Assembly (NCBI RefSeq): GCF_002931555.1
Contig: NZ_PSTZ01000010.1
Span: 248,001 to 312,000, forward strand
Source: Pseudoclavibacter sp. RFBB5
GTDB taxonomy: Bacteria > Actinomycetota > Actinomycetes > Actinomycetales > Microbacteriaceae
Direction: 5' to 3'
DNA length: 64,000 nt
Below the pieces are notes generated by a model. The model had not been told where the DNA came from, made no database searches, and saw nothing but the letters and a program-made list of their open reading frames with translations. Within the stretch, counting starts at the first letter, position 1, and every line of letters starts with the position of its first letter. Below, piece after piece: positions 24,937 through 33,648 of the stretch. The position numbers and the translations under genes were made by a program.

Positions 24937-27900
24937 TCAGAGGCCGCGGGTGAGGACCTCGTCGAGGGCTGCGACGAACGTGTCGGCGCTCGCCTTCGTG
25001 AAGCACAGCGGCGGCTTCACCTTCAGGACGTTGCCGCGGTCGCCGGTGGGCTGCACGACGATGCCGATGGCGAGCATCCGGTCGCAGAGGGCGAGCGTCT
25101 CGGCCGTGGCCGGCTCGAGCGTCTCGCGGTCGCGCACCAGCTCGATGCCCTGGTACAGCCCGCGCCCGTGGATGGCGCCGATGAGCGGCTGCCGCTCTGC
25201 GAGACTCAGCAGCTGCTCGCGCAGGTAGCCGCCGATCTCGCGCGCGTTCTCCTGCAGCCGGTCGTCGCGCATGATGTCGAGCACGGTCACGCCGAGCCTC
25301 GCGCTGAGCGTGGAGCCGCCGGCGGAGGAGAAGAAGGTGCCCTGGTCGGCGAGGGCCTCGGCGATCTCGGAGCGCGTGATGACGGCGCCGAGCGGATGCC
25401 CGTTGCCCATGGCCTTCGCAACGGTCACCACGTCCGGCACGATGGGCTCGCCGTCAGGGCCGGCGTGCTGTTCGAAGCCCCAGAAGACGTCGCCCTGCCG
25501 CCCGTACCCGACCTGGACCTCATCGGAGATGACCACTCCCCCGCCGGCGCGGACCGCGTCGTAGACGGCGGCGAGGTAGCCCGGGGGCACCTCGATGGCA
25601 CCCGCGTTGCCGTTCCGCGGCTCGGCGATGAACGTGCCGATCGGGGTTCCGGCGGCGGCGAGGCGCTCGAGCTCGGCGAGCGCATCCGCCGCGTACCGCT
25701 GACCCGCGTCGTCACCACGATGCGTGCCCCGGTAGGCGTTGGGCGCGTCGAGCGCGTGCACCCAGGGCGCGCGCAGCTCGGCGGCGAGCGGATTGTCGGA
25801 GGTCGACGTCGAGACGGCATCGGCCGCGTACGACCAGCCGTGGTACGACTCCTCGACGCAGGCGACGTCGTCGCGCCCCGCGAACGCCTTCGTGAGCCGG
25901 AGTGCGAGATCGACGGCCTCGGTGCCGCTGTTGACGAGCAGCACGGTGTCGAAGCTGTCAGGCAGAGTCTCGAGAAGCCGCCGGGAGAGCTCTGCGACCG
26001 ACGCGTAGTTGAACCGTGAGTTGGTGTTGAGCATGCGCCACTGCTGCGCGACCGCGTCTGCAAGCACGGGATGCCCGTGGCCGAGGGCCGTGACGTTGTT
26101 GACCATGTCGAGGTAGTGGCGGCCAGCGGTGTCGATGAGCATCTCGCGCCAGCCGCGTTCGAACTGCGGCGGATGCGCGTAGTAGTGGCCTTGCAGGGGC
26201 GCGTAGGTGTCGAGTCGCGCGCGGAGGGTCTCGTCGGCTCCTGTTCCGGCTCCAGCTCTGCCCCCGCTCGGAGCGAGCCCGATGAGCTCGCTCGGGTCGC
26301 CGATGACGGCGAGCCAGGCCGGGAACTCCTCGGCGGTCACGAAGCGCGGGACCGGCGCGGCAGCGGCGTCCACCGCCGACACCTCGCCGAGTTGCAGGGA
26401 GACCTGCGCCCAGCCGGCGATCTCGGCGAATGGGTCACCCTCGTCGACGCGAGTGGGGACAGCTGCGCTCTCTCCTTCGAGCGAGCGGCCCTCGACGAGC
26501 CCGCGGGCACCGGCGATCACGAGTGTGCGCGTGCCGTCCGTAAGCGTGACGTGTCCCTCGGCCGAGGACACGAGGCCCGAGAACGGTGCCGTCAGTGCGA
26601 GGTCGTCTGTGCTGTACAGCTCGACGCCGGTGGCGACGTTGGCGGGGGCATCACGGGAGACGCCCACCGAGCGGGTGAGTCGCGGCTCGCCGAAGCGAGT
26701 CGCGGCGACCCCGCCCGTGCGGGCGGCGAGCAGCAGCAGCTGTGCCTCGGCTTCGGCCCCTTCGTCACCGAGCCAGGAGCCGTCGCGCAGTGCGGCGCTC
26801 GTGTGGTCGAGGGTGACGACGCGGATGCGGCGGGCGAGTTCGGGGTCGAGGAGCGTCGCGCCCTTGGGTGCCGTGGCTGGCCCTGCCGCGACCGTGCGTC
26901 CGAGTGCTCGTCGGATCGCGGCCGTCGCGACGCGCGAGTCGAGGGCGGCCGGGACGGCGAAGATGGTCCACTCGCGCTCGAGGGCCTCCTCGGCGTAGTC
27001 GTTGCCCTCGTCGATGGCGACCTGCTGCAGGCCGCTGACGACGAGGGTCGCGCCCCTGAGCACGATGAGCGGCCAGAGCGCGTCGATCTCGGCGTCGGTG
27101 AGCGGCACGACCGCGTCGAAGGCGCGGATGAGCGGCAGCACGGCGAGGGGGCGAGCGGGGTCGTGGTGGAACACGGCCGTGCAGGCGACCGCCAGCTCGG
27201 CGATGCGCCACCCCGTTCCCACGTCGCCGAAGTCGATGATGCCGGAGAGCTCGGGGCGGCCGAGCGCGCCGGCCGTCGCGACGAGGTTGTCGTCGGTGAG
27301 GTCGCCGTGGATGGCCTGCAGCGGCAGTTCGTGCTTGATGGGAGCAAGCGCGGCCGTGACGTCCTCGAGCGCGCCGAGCACGAAGGCCTGCCGTTCGGGC
27401 TCGGTGACGTAGCCGATGAGATCCTCGACGAGCTGTTCGCCGACGCGCAGATCCCACTGCAGCTCGCGGTCGAGACCGGGATGCTCGAAGCCGGCGAGCG
27501 TCGCGACGGCCTGCCCGACGAGCGTGCCCATGGCCGCGATCGTTTCGGCGGAGAAGTGCTCGAAGTCGATGAGGGGCGTGCCCTCGACGAAGGCCAGCAG
27601 GCGGATGCTGTGCGGCGACCCATCGACGTCGGCCGTCTCGATGTCGTGGCCGTTGACGCTGGGCAGCGGGGCGGGCGAGGGGTGGCCCGCCGCGTGCATC
27701 CGCCGCATGGCCTCGTTCTGCGCCTCGATCTCGTCGCGGCGCACGGCCCGGTTGCTGACCTTGAACAGGACGCGGCGGCTCGGCGCGTGCGGGAGTGAAC
27801 CCGGCTCGGTGAACAGGAAGTTGCGGTCCTGCTGGCTGCCGAGCTCGCGAACCTCACCAGCGACGCCGTACAGCTCGGCCGCGATGCGACGCACCTCGTC

Positions 27901-27966
27901 GATCGTGATGTTCGGGCGCGGAAGGCCCTCTGCGAACGACGGAATGCCCTCTGCGAATGCGGCCAT
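24937..27966 (-). CDS. three-domain protein: APH-type kinase, M23-like insert, class III aminotransferase
   Basis: A 1009-residue fusion. Residues about 20-330 are an aminoglycoside/choline-kinase-like phosphotransferase with AIHGDLTDDN (His220, Asp222) and GIIDFGDVG. Residues about 395-560 sit where related fusions carry an M23 peptidase-like domain, but the zinc motifs HxxxD and HxH are missing. Residues about 590-1009 are a class III aminotransferase with SGTEAVDLALRL, ISDEVQVGYGR and the PLP lysine Lys851 in TVAKAMGNGHP. The same domain order is known in proteobacteria and actinobacteria and is thought to act on amino-alcohols or their phosphates, as in ethanolamine-phosphate lyases. GGGGGAGC before the ATG supports the start. 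The substrate is unknown. Confidence 0.88.
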   Translation of the reverse strand: MAAFAEGIPSFAEGLPRPNITIDEVRRIAAELYGVAGEVRELGSQQDRNFLFTEPGSLPHAPSRRVLFKVSNRAVRRDEIEAQNEAMRRMHAAGHPSPAPLPSVNGHDIETADVDGSPHSIRLLAFVEGTPLIDFEHFSAETIAAMGTLVGQAVATLAGFEHPGLDRELQWDLRVGEQLVEDLIGYVTEPERQAFVLGALEDVTAALAPIKHELPLQAIHGDLTDDNLVATAGALGRPELSGIIDFGDVGTGWRIAELAVACTAVFHHDPARPLAVLPLIRAFDAVVPLTDAEIDALWPLIVLRGATLVVSGLQQVAIDEGNDYAEEALEREWTIFAVPAALDSRVATAAIRRALGRTVAAGPATAPKGATLLDPELARRIRVVTLDHTSAALRDGSWLGDEGAEAEAQLLLLAARTGGVAATRFGEPRLTRSVGVSRDAPANVATGVELYSTDDLALTAPFSGLVSSAEGHVTLTDGTRTLVIAGARGLVEGRSLEGESAAVPTRVDEGDPFAEIAGWAQVSLQLGEVSAVDAAAAPVPRFVTAEEFPAWLAVIGDPSELIGLAPSGGRAGAGTGADETLRARLDTYAPLQGHYYAHPPQFERGWREMLIDTAGRHYLDMVNNVTALGHGHPVLADAVAQQWRMLNTNSRFNYASVAELSRRLLETLPDSFDTVLLVNSGTEAVDLALRLTKAFAGRDDVACVEESYHGWSYAADAVSTSTSDNPLAAELRAPWVHALDAPNAYRGTHRGDDAGQRYAADALAELERLAAAGTPIGTFIAEPRNGNAGAIEVPPGYLAAVYDAVRAGGGVVISDEVQVGYGRQGDVFWGFEQHAGPDGEPIVPDVVTVAKAMGNGHPLGAVITRSEIAEALADQGTFFSSAGGSTLSARLGVTVLDIMRDDRLQENAREIGGYLREQLLSLAERQPLIGAIHGRGLYQGIELVRDRETLEPATAETLALCDRMLAIGIVVQPTGDRGNVLKVKPPLCFTKASADTFVAALDEVLTRGL

Positions 27967-28092
27967 GACTGCTCCCCCTCGAGTCGCCGACCGGTGCGCG
28001 GTCGAACCGAGGCAATGCTAGCGGCGGCCGCCGACATCGCGGTCGAGGGCGAGCGAACCAAGCGGACTGCCCGTCGCGTTCGACCCGCACGC

Positions 28093-29601
28093 TCAGCCGT
28101 GGCTCGCAGCGATTCTCTGCGCTTCGGGCTCACGAACCTCATCGTCTCCGCGCTCGCTGGAGAGCCTGCCGGATGGGAGGAGCATCGCCGCGGCGAACCC
28201 TGCCACGTACACGATCGAGAGCCCCACGAAGATCGGCGAGAAGACGTCGCGATAGATCGCCGCGACGGCGGCCTGGAATCCAGGCTCGCTCGCATGCACG
28301 GCCGCGGGAGTGAGACCTGCCGCGTCGACGCCCAGCGGGAGCATCGCGACGACGCCGATGCCGATCACGCCGCCGATGATGGCGGTCGTGACGGTCGTGC
28401 CGACCTGTCCGACGATGCTGACGGAGGCCGTCACCGCCCCGGTCGCACTCTTGGGCGCGGCGCTCTGCACGACGGCGATCATGAGGCTCATGAACGAGCC
28501 GGAGCCGAGTCCTACCACGAACATGACGACCATCGGCGTCCAGAGTGGCAACCCGACGGGCAGCAGCGACATGGTGAAGAGTCCGCCTGCACCCAGGGCC
28601 GTGCCGATGATCGGGAAGATCCGATACCTGCCGGTCTTGCTCGCGAGGAAGCCGACGAGCAGGTTGCTGACGAGCATTCCCATGACGGTCGCGATCGGGA
28701 CGAGCCCGGAGACGGTGGCTGAGGTTCCGTACGCCATCTGCACGTAGGTGGGCAGGTAGGCGGTGATGGAGATGAGCCCCACGCCGTTGACTGCGGCGAT
28801 GATGGTGCCGACGGACACCGTCCGGTTCTTGAAGATGGTGAGCGGCACGAGCGGGTTCTCGGCTCGGACTTCAGCCCAGAAGAAGATGGTGAAGGCGACC
28901 AGTGCGACAGCGAACGCGGCGAGGGCTGACGCGAGGAGCTGCGCATCCGAGGCCCAGGTCACGCCGAGCACGAGGGCGACGAGCGCGACGGTGAACGCCA
29001 CGGCGCCGAGCGTGTCGAAGCGGCGCATCGAAGTTCGCGGGATGCTCGGGATGGCGAAGAGCGCGAGGACGAGCGCGACGATGCCGACCGGGAGATTGAT
29101 CCAGAACAGCCATTGCCATCCCCAGTTGTCTGCGATCAGGCCGCCGAGGAAGGGGCCGACCAGGATCGCGACCGGGAAGGCCGCTCCGATGATGGCCATG
29201 TACTTCGGGCGGGCTCTGGGGCTCGTGACCTGCGCGACGATCGTCTGCGACATGAGCTGCAGGCCCGCGGAGCTCATTCCCTGGAAGACCCGAGCCGCGA
29301 TGAGCAGCCCCATGTTGGGCGCGAATCCGCATGCGAGCGAGGCGATGAGGAAGAGGATGAGCGAGGCGATGAACACGGAGCGGGCGCCCATGATGTCGCC
29401 GAGCTTTCCGATGACGGGCAGCAGCACGGTGCTGGCGAGCGTGTAGCTGACGACGACCCACCCCATCTCCTCGAGTGCGCTGAGCTCACCCGCGATAGTC
29501 GCGAGCGACGTGGAGACGACGGTGTGGTCGAGGGCACCGAGGAAGGTGACGGTGAGGAGCGAGGCGACGAGGAGTCGGAGCCGTGTTGGGGAGAGTGACA
29601 T
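28093..29601 (-). CDS. MFS drug exporter, DHA2 (14-TM) family
   Basis: A 502-residue membrane protein with about 14 hydrophobic segments. Motifs typical of EmrB/QacA exporters are LGALDHTVVSTSLATIAGEL near the N-terminus (motif D1), GKLGDIMGARSVF (motif A) and the motif C-like GPFLGGLIADNWGWQWLFWI. It exports drugs or metabolites with protons. It is divergent from a ROK regulator, with a palindrome in the shared promoter region (29712-29734). The last 30 residues are charged and cytoplasmic. Confidence 0.9.
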   Translation of the reverse strand: MSLSPTRLRLLVASLLTVTFLGALDHTVVSTSLATIAGELSALEEMGWVVVSYTLASTVLLPVIGKLGDIMGARSVFIASLILFLIASLACGFAPNMGLLIAARVFQGMSSAGLQLMSQTIVAQVTSPRARPKYMAIIGAAFPVAILVGPFLGGLIADNWGWQWLFWINLPVGIVALVLALFAIPSIPRTSMRRFDTLGAVAFTVALVALVLGVTWASDAQLLASALAAFAVALVAFTIFFWAEVRAENPLVPLTIFKNRTVSVGTIIAAVNGVGLISITAYLPTYVQMAYGTSATVSGLVPIATVMGMLVSNLLVGFLASKTGRYRIFPIIGTALGAGGLFTMSLLPVGLPLWTPMVVMFVVGLGSGSFMSLMIAVVQSAAPKSATGAVTASVSIVGQVGTTVTTAIIGGVIGIGVVAMLPLGVDAAGLTPAAVHASEPGFQAAVAAIYRDVFSPIFVGLSIVYVAGFAAAMLLPSGRLSSERGDDEVREPEAQRIAASHG

Positions 29602-29711
29602 GTGTGTGAGCCCGAACGATCGGACGGTCTGCGCGACATCGTGTGCACCTGCCGCTGCTTTGCGACGGCGACGGGCTCGCTGAGCCCCACGCAGGTCCCA
29701 ACCTACGCTGA

Positions 29712-29734
29712 CTTATGTAGAAAATCTACTTAAG
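29712..29734. promoter_or_regulatory. AT-rich inverted repeat in the MFS/ROK divergent promoter
   Basis: CTTATGTAGA (29712-29721), AAA, TCTACTTAAG (29725-29734): 9 of 10 bases pair. It is the only AT-rich segment in the 181-bp gap and lies about 110 bp before the MFS start and 50 bp before the ROK start. The size fits a regulator dimer site for the ROK protein or for an unlinked MarR/TetR-type protein. Confidence 0.55.
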
Positions 29735-29782
29735 ATGCTCGGGTCCCGGTCGCCGCGACCGGGGGTCCGATAAAGTTCTGGA

Positions 29783-31060
29783 ATGAGAGAGTCGACGCTA
29801 CGATTCGGCGCGCAGACCGACGAGGTCACCAGCCTTCTCCGAGTGGTCAACCTCGTGAGGACGCGACAGGCCGTGACGCGACCCCAGATCGGCACGGCGA
29901 CCGGCCTCGGGCGAGGAGTCGTGACTCAGAGGGTCGACCAGGCCATGGACATGGGCTACATCGTGGAAGGCGAAGTCGGCCCATCCTCTGGCGGGCGCGC
30001 CCCGCGCACGCTCCGGTTCAACAGCGAGCGGGGCTTCATCGTGACGTGCGCCATCGGCGCCTTGCACCTCCACGTCGGACTCTCACATCTCGAGGGCGAC
30101 GTGACCGCGCACGCGCATCTCGACTGGGACATCGCACGCGGTCCAGCTGCGACCCTGGACGCGGCGCTGGAGCTCATCGAGCAGCTGCTCACCGAGGAAC
30201 GGGCGAGAACCGGCGACGAGACACAGGTCTGGGGCATCGCTGTCGGCATCCCCGGCCCTGTGGACTTCACCTCCGGAAGACCGGTCGCCCCGCCGATCAT
30301 GCCAGGCTGGAACGGCTTCGACTTCCGCCGGCGTTTCAAGCAGCACTTCGACGCGCCCGTCTGGGTGGACAAGGACGTCAACCTCCTCGCGATCAACGAG
30401 CGCACCAACCGCCAGCTCCCCGATATCGATCTGATCTACTGCAAGGTCGGCTCTGGCATCGGCGCTGGCCTGGTCTCTCGCGGCCGGATCCACCGCGGAG
30501 CCAACGGAACGGCAGGCGACCTCGCGCACGTGAAGCTCGCGGGGTCGGACATCGCGTGTCGGTGCGGCAAGCTGGGCTGCGTCGAGGCCGTCGCGGGCGG
30601 CTGGGCTCTCGTCAGGGATGCGAAGCTCGCTATCGAGGAGGGGGCGAGGGGAATGCTCGCCTCGCGAGTCGCCGCTGGAGCTCCGCTCATTCCGGAGCTC
30701 ATAGCCGTGTCGGCCGAAGACGGCGACGCACTCGCGATACAGCTCACCCAGCGGTCCGCGCGGGTCATCGGCGAGGCCCTCTCGGGCATGGTCAACGTGT
30801 TCAACCCGAAGGTGATCGTCATCGGAGGTGCGCTCGCGTCAGCTGGGGAGATCTTCCTCTCCGAGGTGAGGCACCGCGTGTATGAGCAGTCTGCGCCGCT
30901 CGCGACCCGCGATCTCAACGTGATGGTGTCGGTCGGGGACGTCAGGGAGCCGCTCCGGGGAGGCGCCGCGTTGGTTCGCGAGCAGCTCTTCGAGGAGACC
31001 TTCCCGCGTTGGTTCGCGAACGGCCGCCCCGAGATCTCGGCGTTCGAGTCGGAGCATTGA
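29783..31060 (+). CDS. ROK-family transcriptional regulator (first)
   Basis: A 425-residue protein. The N-terminal winged HTH (about 15-75; VTRPQIGTATGLGRGVVTQRV) is followed by a ROK sugar-binding domain (about 80-400), with VWVDKDVNLLA, SGIGAGLV, HRGANGTAGDLAH and the zinc motif CRCGKLGC (Cys259, Cys261, Cys266). ROK regulators of this kind repress sugar-utilisation genes and bind a sugar or sugar phosphate. It lies upstream of a GH43 gene on the same strand, which makes that gene a likely target. It is about 32% longer than a plain ROK kinase, as expected with a DNA-binding head. Confidence 0.9.
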   Translation: MRESTLRFGAQTDEVTSLLRVVNLVRTRQAVTRPQIGTATGLGRGVVTQRVDQAMDMGYIVEGEVGPSSGGRAPRTLRFNSERGFIVTCAIGALHLHVGLSHLEGDVTAHAHLDWDIARGPAATLDAALELIEQLLTEERARTGDETQVWGIAVGIPGPVDFTSGRPVAPPIMPGWNGFDFRRRFKQHFDAPVWVDKDVNLLAINERTNRQLPDIDLIYCKVGSGIGAGLVSRGRIHRGANGTAGDLAHVKLAGSDIACRCGKLGCVEAVAGGWALVRDAKLAIEEGARGMLASRVAAGAPLIPELIAVSAEDGDALAIQLTQRSARVIGEALSGMVNVFNPKVIVIGGALASAGEIFLSEVRHRVYEQSAPLATRDLNVMVSVGDVREPLRGGAALVREQLFEETFPRWFANGRPEISAFESEH

Positions 31061-31094
31061 CCACCCCCTGGGGCACACACCGCTCAGCGCATCC

Positions 31095-31123
31095 TTGACA
31101 TATGTCCATTTCGCACATAACTT
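31095..31123 (+). promoter_or_regulatory. promoter of the GH43 gene with overlapping palindrome
   Basis: TTGACA (31095-31100), 17 nt, TAACTT (31118-31123). The perfect palindrome GACATATGTC (31097-31106) overlaps the -35 element, a position suited to repression, for example by the adjacent ROK regulator. Confidence 0.65.
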
Positions 31124-31240
31124 TGCGAGTCAGTCCCCAGCCAGCCCGGCCACCCCCTCACGGCTCGCCAGCGACTCCTCAGCGCGCGTCCACCAGCGAA
31201 GGTGCGGCGCAGAATGTTCGACTCGAAGGATGACCATCTC

Positions 31241-32719
31241 ATGAGAACTCCGAGTGCCGGCAAGTTCAGGAACCCCATCCTGGACGGCGATCGGCCTGAT
31301 CCAACCGTCATCAAGAGTGGTGACGACTACTGGATGACCTACTCCTCCTTCGACTCAGCTCCAGGAATTCCGATCTACCACTCCACAGATCTCGTGAACT
31401 GGACGCACCGGGGATCCGCCCTGGAGGATCCCCCCGGGGTGGTCTTCGCGATGGACATCGCCGAAGTCGATGGCCATTTCTACATCTACATCCCCTTCAT
31501 CCCGGCGCCGTGGTCGACGACGATCGCCGATGCTTCGATATTCGTCATCCACGCTCCTTCGATGACCGGGCCATGGAGCGACCCGATCGATCTGCAGATA
31601 CGAGGAGCGATCGATCCTGGGCATGCGATCGGTGAGGACGGGAAGCGATACCTCTTCGTCAACGGAGTGCGCAAGATACAGCTCACCGACGACGGGTTGG
31701 CGACCGTCGGAGAGCTTGAGCATGTCTATGACGGCTGGCAGTACCCCGACGAATGGATCACCGAGGCGTACGCCCTTGAAGGCCCGAAGATCCTCCGTCG
31801 GAATGGCTGGTTCTACCTCGTGAGCGCCGTCGGAGGAACTGGCGGCCCGTCTACGGGTCACATGGTGATCGTCGCCCGTTCTCGGACCATCAGCGGCGTG
31901 TGGGAGAACTCCCCGAGCAATCCGGTTGCCCGCACGACAGACCCCTCGGAAGCATGGTGGTCGCGGGGCCATGCGACGCTCATCGAGGGGCCGAGGGGCG
32001 ATTGGTGGATGCTGTCCCACGGTTACGAGAACGGCTATCGCACGTTGGGAAGACAGCTTCTTCTCGAACCCATCGCCTGGACAGACGATGACTGGCCCGT
32101 TGCGCTGGCTCAGGACATCTCGATGGATCTCGACGCTCCCGATCGATCCACTCTGCAGATCCGTGACTCCGCTGGAGCCGAGTCCCTCCCAGAGTTTGAG
32201 CTCGGCGAGCGCTGGACGTTCTACGGACCGACACCCGGCGAAAGCTCGCGACTCACCGTGCACCAGGATTCGCTGGAGGTCGTCGGCAAGGGCGGCAGCG
32301 TGGCGGAGTCCTCACCGCTCGTCCGAACGGGCGGTGATCGCTCGTACGAGTTCTCCGCCGTGGTCGAGCTGGATGGTGACGCTGAAGCAGGCCTCATGCT
32401 GTTCTTCAACAATCGACTGTTCTGCGGCCACACGATCAACGGAACGCAGATGAACACCTACTCGGGCGGCGTGAAGACCTACTGGCACGAACCCGTCACG
32501 GCCACTCGGCGCATCCATCTCAAGTTGGTCAACGACCAGCACATTCTCACCAGCTGGCACAGCCTTGACGGTGAGAACTGGACGCGACACGGCGTGCGCT
32601 ACGAGACCTCCGGCTACCACGCGAACACGATCGGCGATCTCGTCAGCCTGCGCCCCGCCCTCGTCTCTGCGGGGACGGGGTCGGCGAAGTTCTCTGAAAT
32701 CCGCTATCAGCCGCTCTAG
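31241..32719 (+). CDS. glycoside hydrolase family 43-type enzyme
   Basis: A 492-residue protein, no signal peptide, so intracellular. The five-bladed propeller domain (about 8-300) starts NPILDGDRPDPTV with likely catalytic base Asp20; Asp125 (GAIDPGH) is the probable pKa modulator and Glu180 (ALEGPKI) the general acid, the pattern of GH43. The C-terminal part (about 310-492) is a beta-sandwich with FNNRLFCGHTINGTQ and WHSLDGENWT, like the second domain of GH43 xylosidases. Activity is probably beta-xylosidase or alpha-L-arabinofuranosidase; the exact subfamily is open. I use the ATG at 31241 because GAAGGA lies 10 nt upstream. Confidence 0.88.
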   Translation: MRTPSAGKFRNPILDGDRPDPTVIKSGDDYWMTYSSFDSAPGIPIYHSTDLVNWTHRGSALEDPPGVVFAMDIAEVDGHFYIYIPFIPAPWSTTIADASIFVIHAPSMTGPWSDPIDLQIRGAIDPGHAIGEDGKRYLFVNGVRKIQLTDDGLATVGELEHVYDGWQYPDEWITEAYALEGPKILRRNGWFYLVSAVGGTGGPSTGHMVIVARSRTISGVWENSPSNPVARTTDPSEAWWSRGHATLIEGPRGDWWMLSHGYENGYRTLGRQLLLEPIAWTDDDWPVALAQDISMDLDAPDRSTLQIRDSAGAESLPEFELGERWTFYGPTPGESSRLTVHQDSLEVVGKGGSVAESSPLVRTGGDRSYEFSAVVELDGDAEAGLMLFFNNRLFCGHTINGTQMNTYSGGVKTYWHEPVTATRRIHLKLVNDQHILTSWHSLDGENWTRHGVRYETSGYHANTIGDLVSLRPALVSAGTGSAKFSEIRYQPL

Positions 32720-32750
32720 GACAGCCTGGAACGCCATCCCGCTCCAGGGA

Positions 32751-32792
32751 GAGGCCCGTGCACACGAGATCGAACTCGCGCGCACGGGCCTC
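32751..32792. terminator. bidirectional terminator
   Basis: GAGGCCCGTGC (32751-32761) and GCACGGGCCTC (32782-32792) form a perfect 11-bp stem with a 20-nt loop between the convergent GH43 and esterase genes. Confidence 0.8.
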
Positions 32793-32799
32793 GCGTCGT

Positions 32800-33648
32800 C
32801 TACATACGGTCGGCGCTCAGCCAGGCGACCATGCGCTCGATGCTCTGAGCGGCCCCGACCTGTGCGGGGCCATCAAGATGGCCGTGAGCAGTCGTCGGCT
32901 CGACGACGACCAGTGCGTCATTCCCTGCTTCGATGAGTTCGGAAGCGAAGCGCTGACCGGACGCACGAAGGGGGTCTGAGTCGCTGTTGAGGAGGAACGA
33001 CGGTGGTAGCCCTCCGACGTCGTGCCCTCCTGGGAACGCATACGGGTGCAGCAGGTGAGCCGGATCGCCCACGTAGTTCAGGTTGATGAGGCGCACATCG
33101 TCGGCCGTGAAGCTGCGGCCTCCCGAATATCTGCACTTCGCGTCGATTTCAGCTGTCAGCGGTGGCAGCGCACGATGGAACAGCCCGTAGGCGAGGACGA
33201 GGGATGCCGGCTGGGGTCCGCCCCGATCCCGGAGGCGGAGGGCCGCACCTGCAGCGAGGTTGGCCCCTGCGCTCGCGCCGCCGAGAGACCAGCCAGGCGG
33301 GTCGACCTCCGGGACGAGACCGGATGCGGCAGTCCACGCCGCGGTGACCTCGTCCGAGGCCACAGGGAAGCGCACTCCGTCTTTCACGGGAACGCCACCT
33401 GCCTCAGCTGCGAACCAGTCAGGCGTGGGCGCCAGCTGATAGTCGACCGCGATGACTGCGATTCCGCGCGCGGCGATCTGCCTGGCAACCCAGTCGCTCT
33501 CGAGCTGATCGAGGCCGCCGAGGGCGAATGCACCCCCGTGCGCCCAGACGAGGCCCCTGGTCGGCGAAGAGGGGACGTAGGTTCTGACGGCGAGCCCGCC
33601 ATGCGGACCCTCGATCGTGATGTCCTCAACTCGGATAGCAACGGCCAT
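32800..33648 (-). CDS. alpha/beta hydrolase (HSL-type esterase)
   Basis: A 282-residue protein with the hormone-sensitive-lipase family marks: oxyanion motif HGG (37-39), nucleophile elbow GASAG with Ser126, Asp in LNSDSDPLR and His in TAHGHLDG. It should cleave short-chain esters, for example acetyl or aromatic esters on plant glycosides given its neighbours, but the substrate is inference. Its ATG lies 22 nt inside the end of the GH106 gene, so it is the last gene of the importer/GH106 operon. No signal peptide, so intracellular. Confidence 0.88.
   Translation of the reverse strand: MAVAIRVEDITIEGPHGGLAVRTYVPSSPTRGLVWAHGGAFALGGLDQLESDWVARQIAARGIAVIAVDYQLAPTPDWFAAEAGGVPVKDGVRFPVASDEVTAAWTAASGLVPEVDPPGWSLGGASAGANLAAGAALRLRDRGGPQPASLVLAYGLFHRALPPLTAEIDAKCRYSGGRSFTADDVRLINLNYVGDPAHLLHPYAFPGGHDVGGLPPSFLLNSDSDPLRASGQRFASELIEAGNDALVVVEPTTAHGHLDGPAQVGAAQSIERMVAWLSADRM

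Noticed and set aside
26071-27798. Open frame of 575 codons on the plus strand
   Set aside because: It is antisense to the kinase/aminotransferase fusion and has mirror composition.
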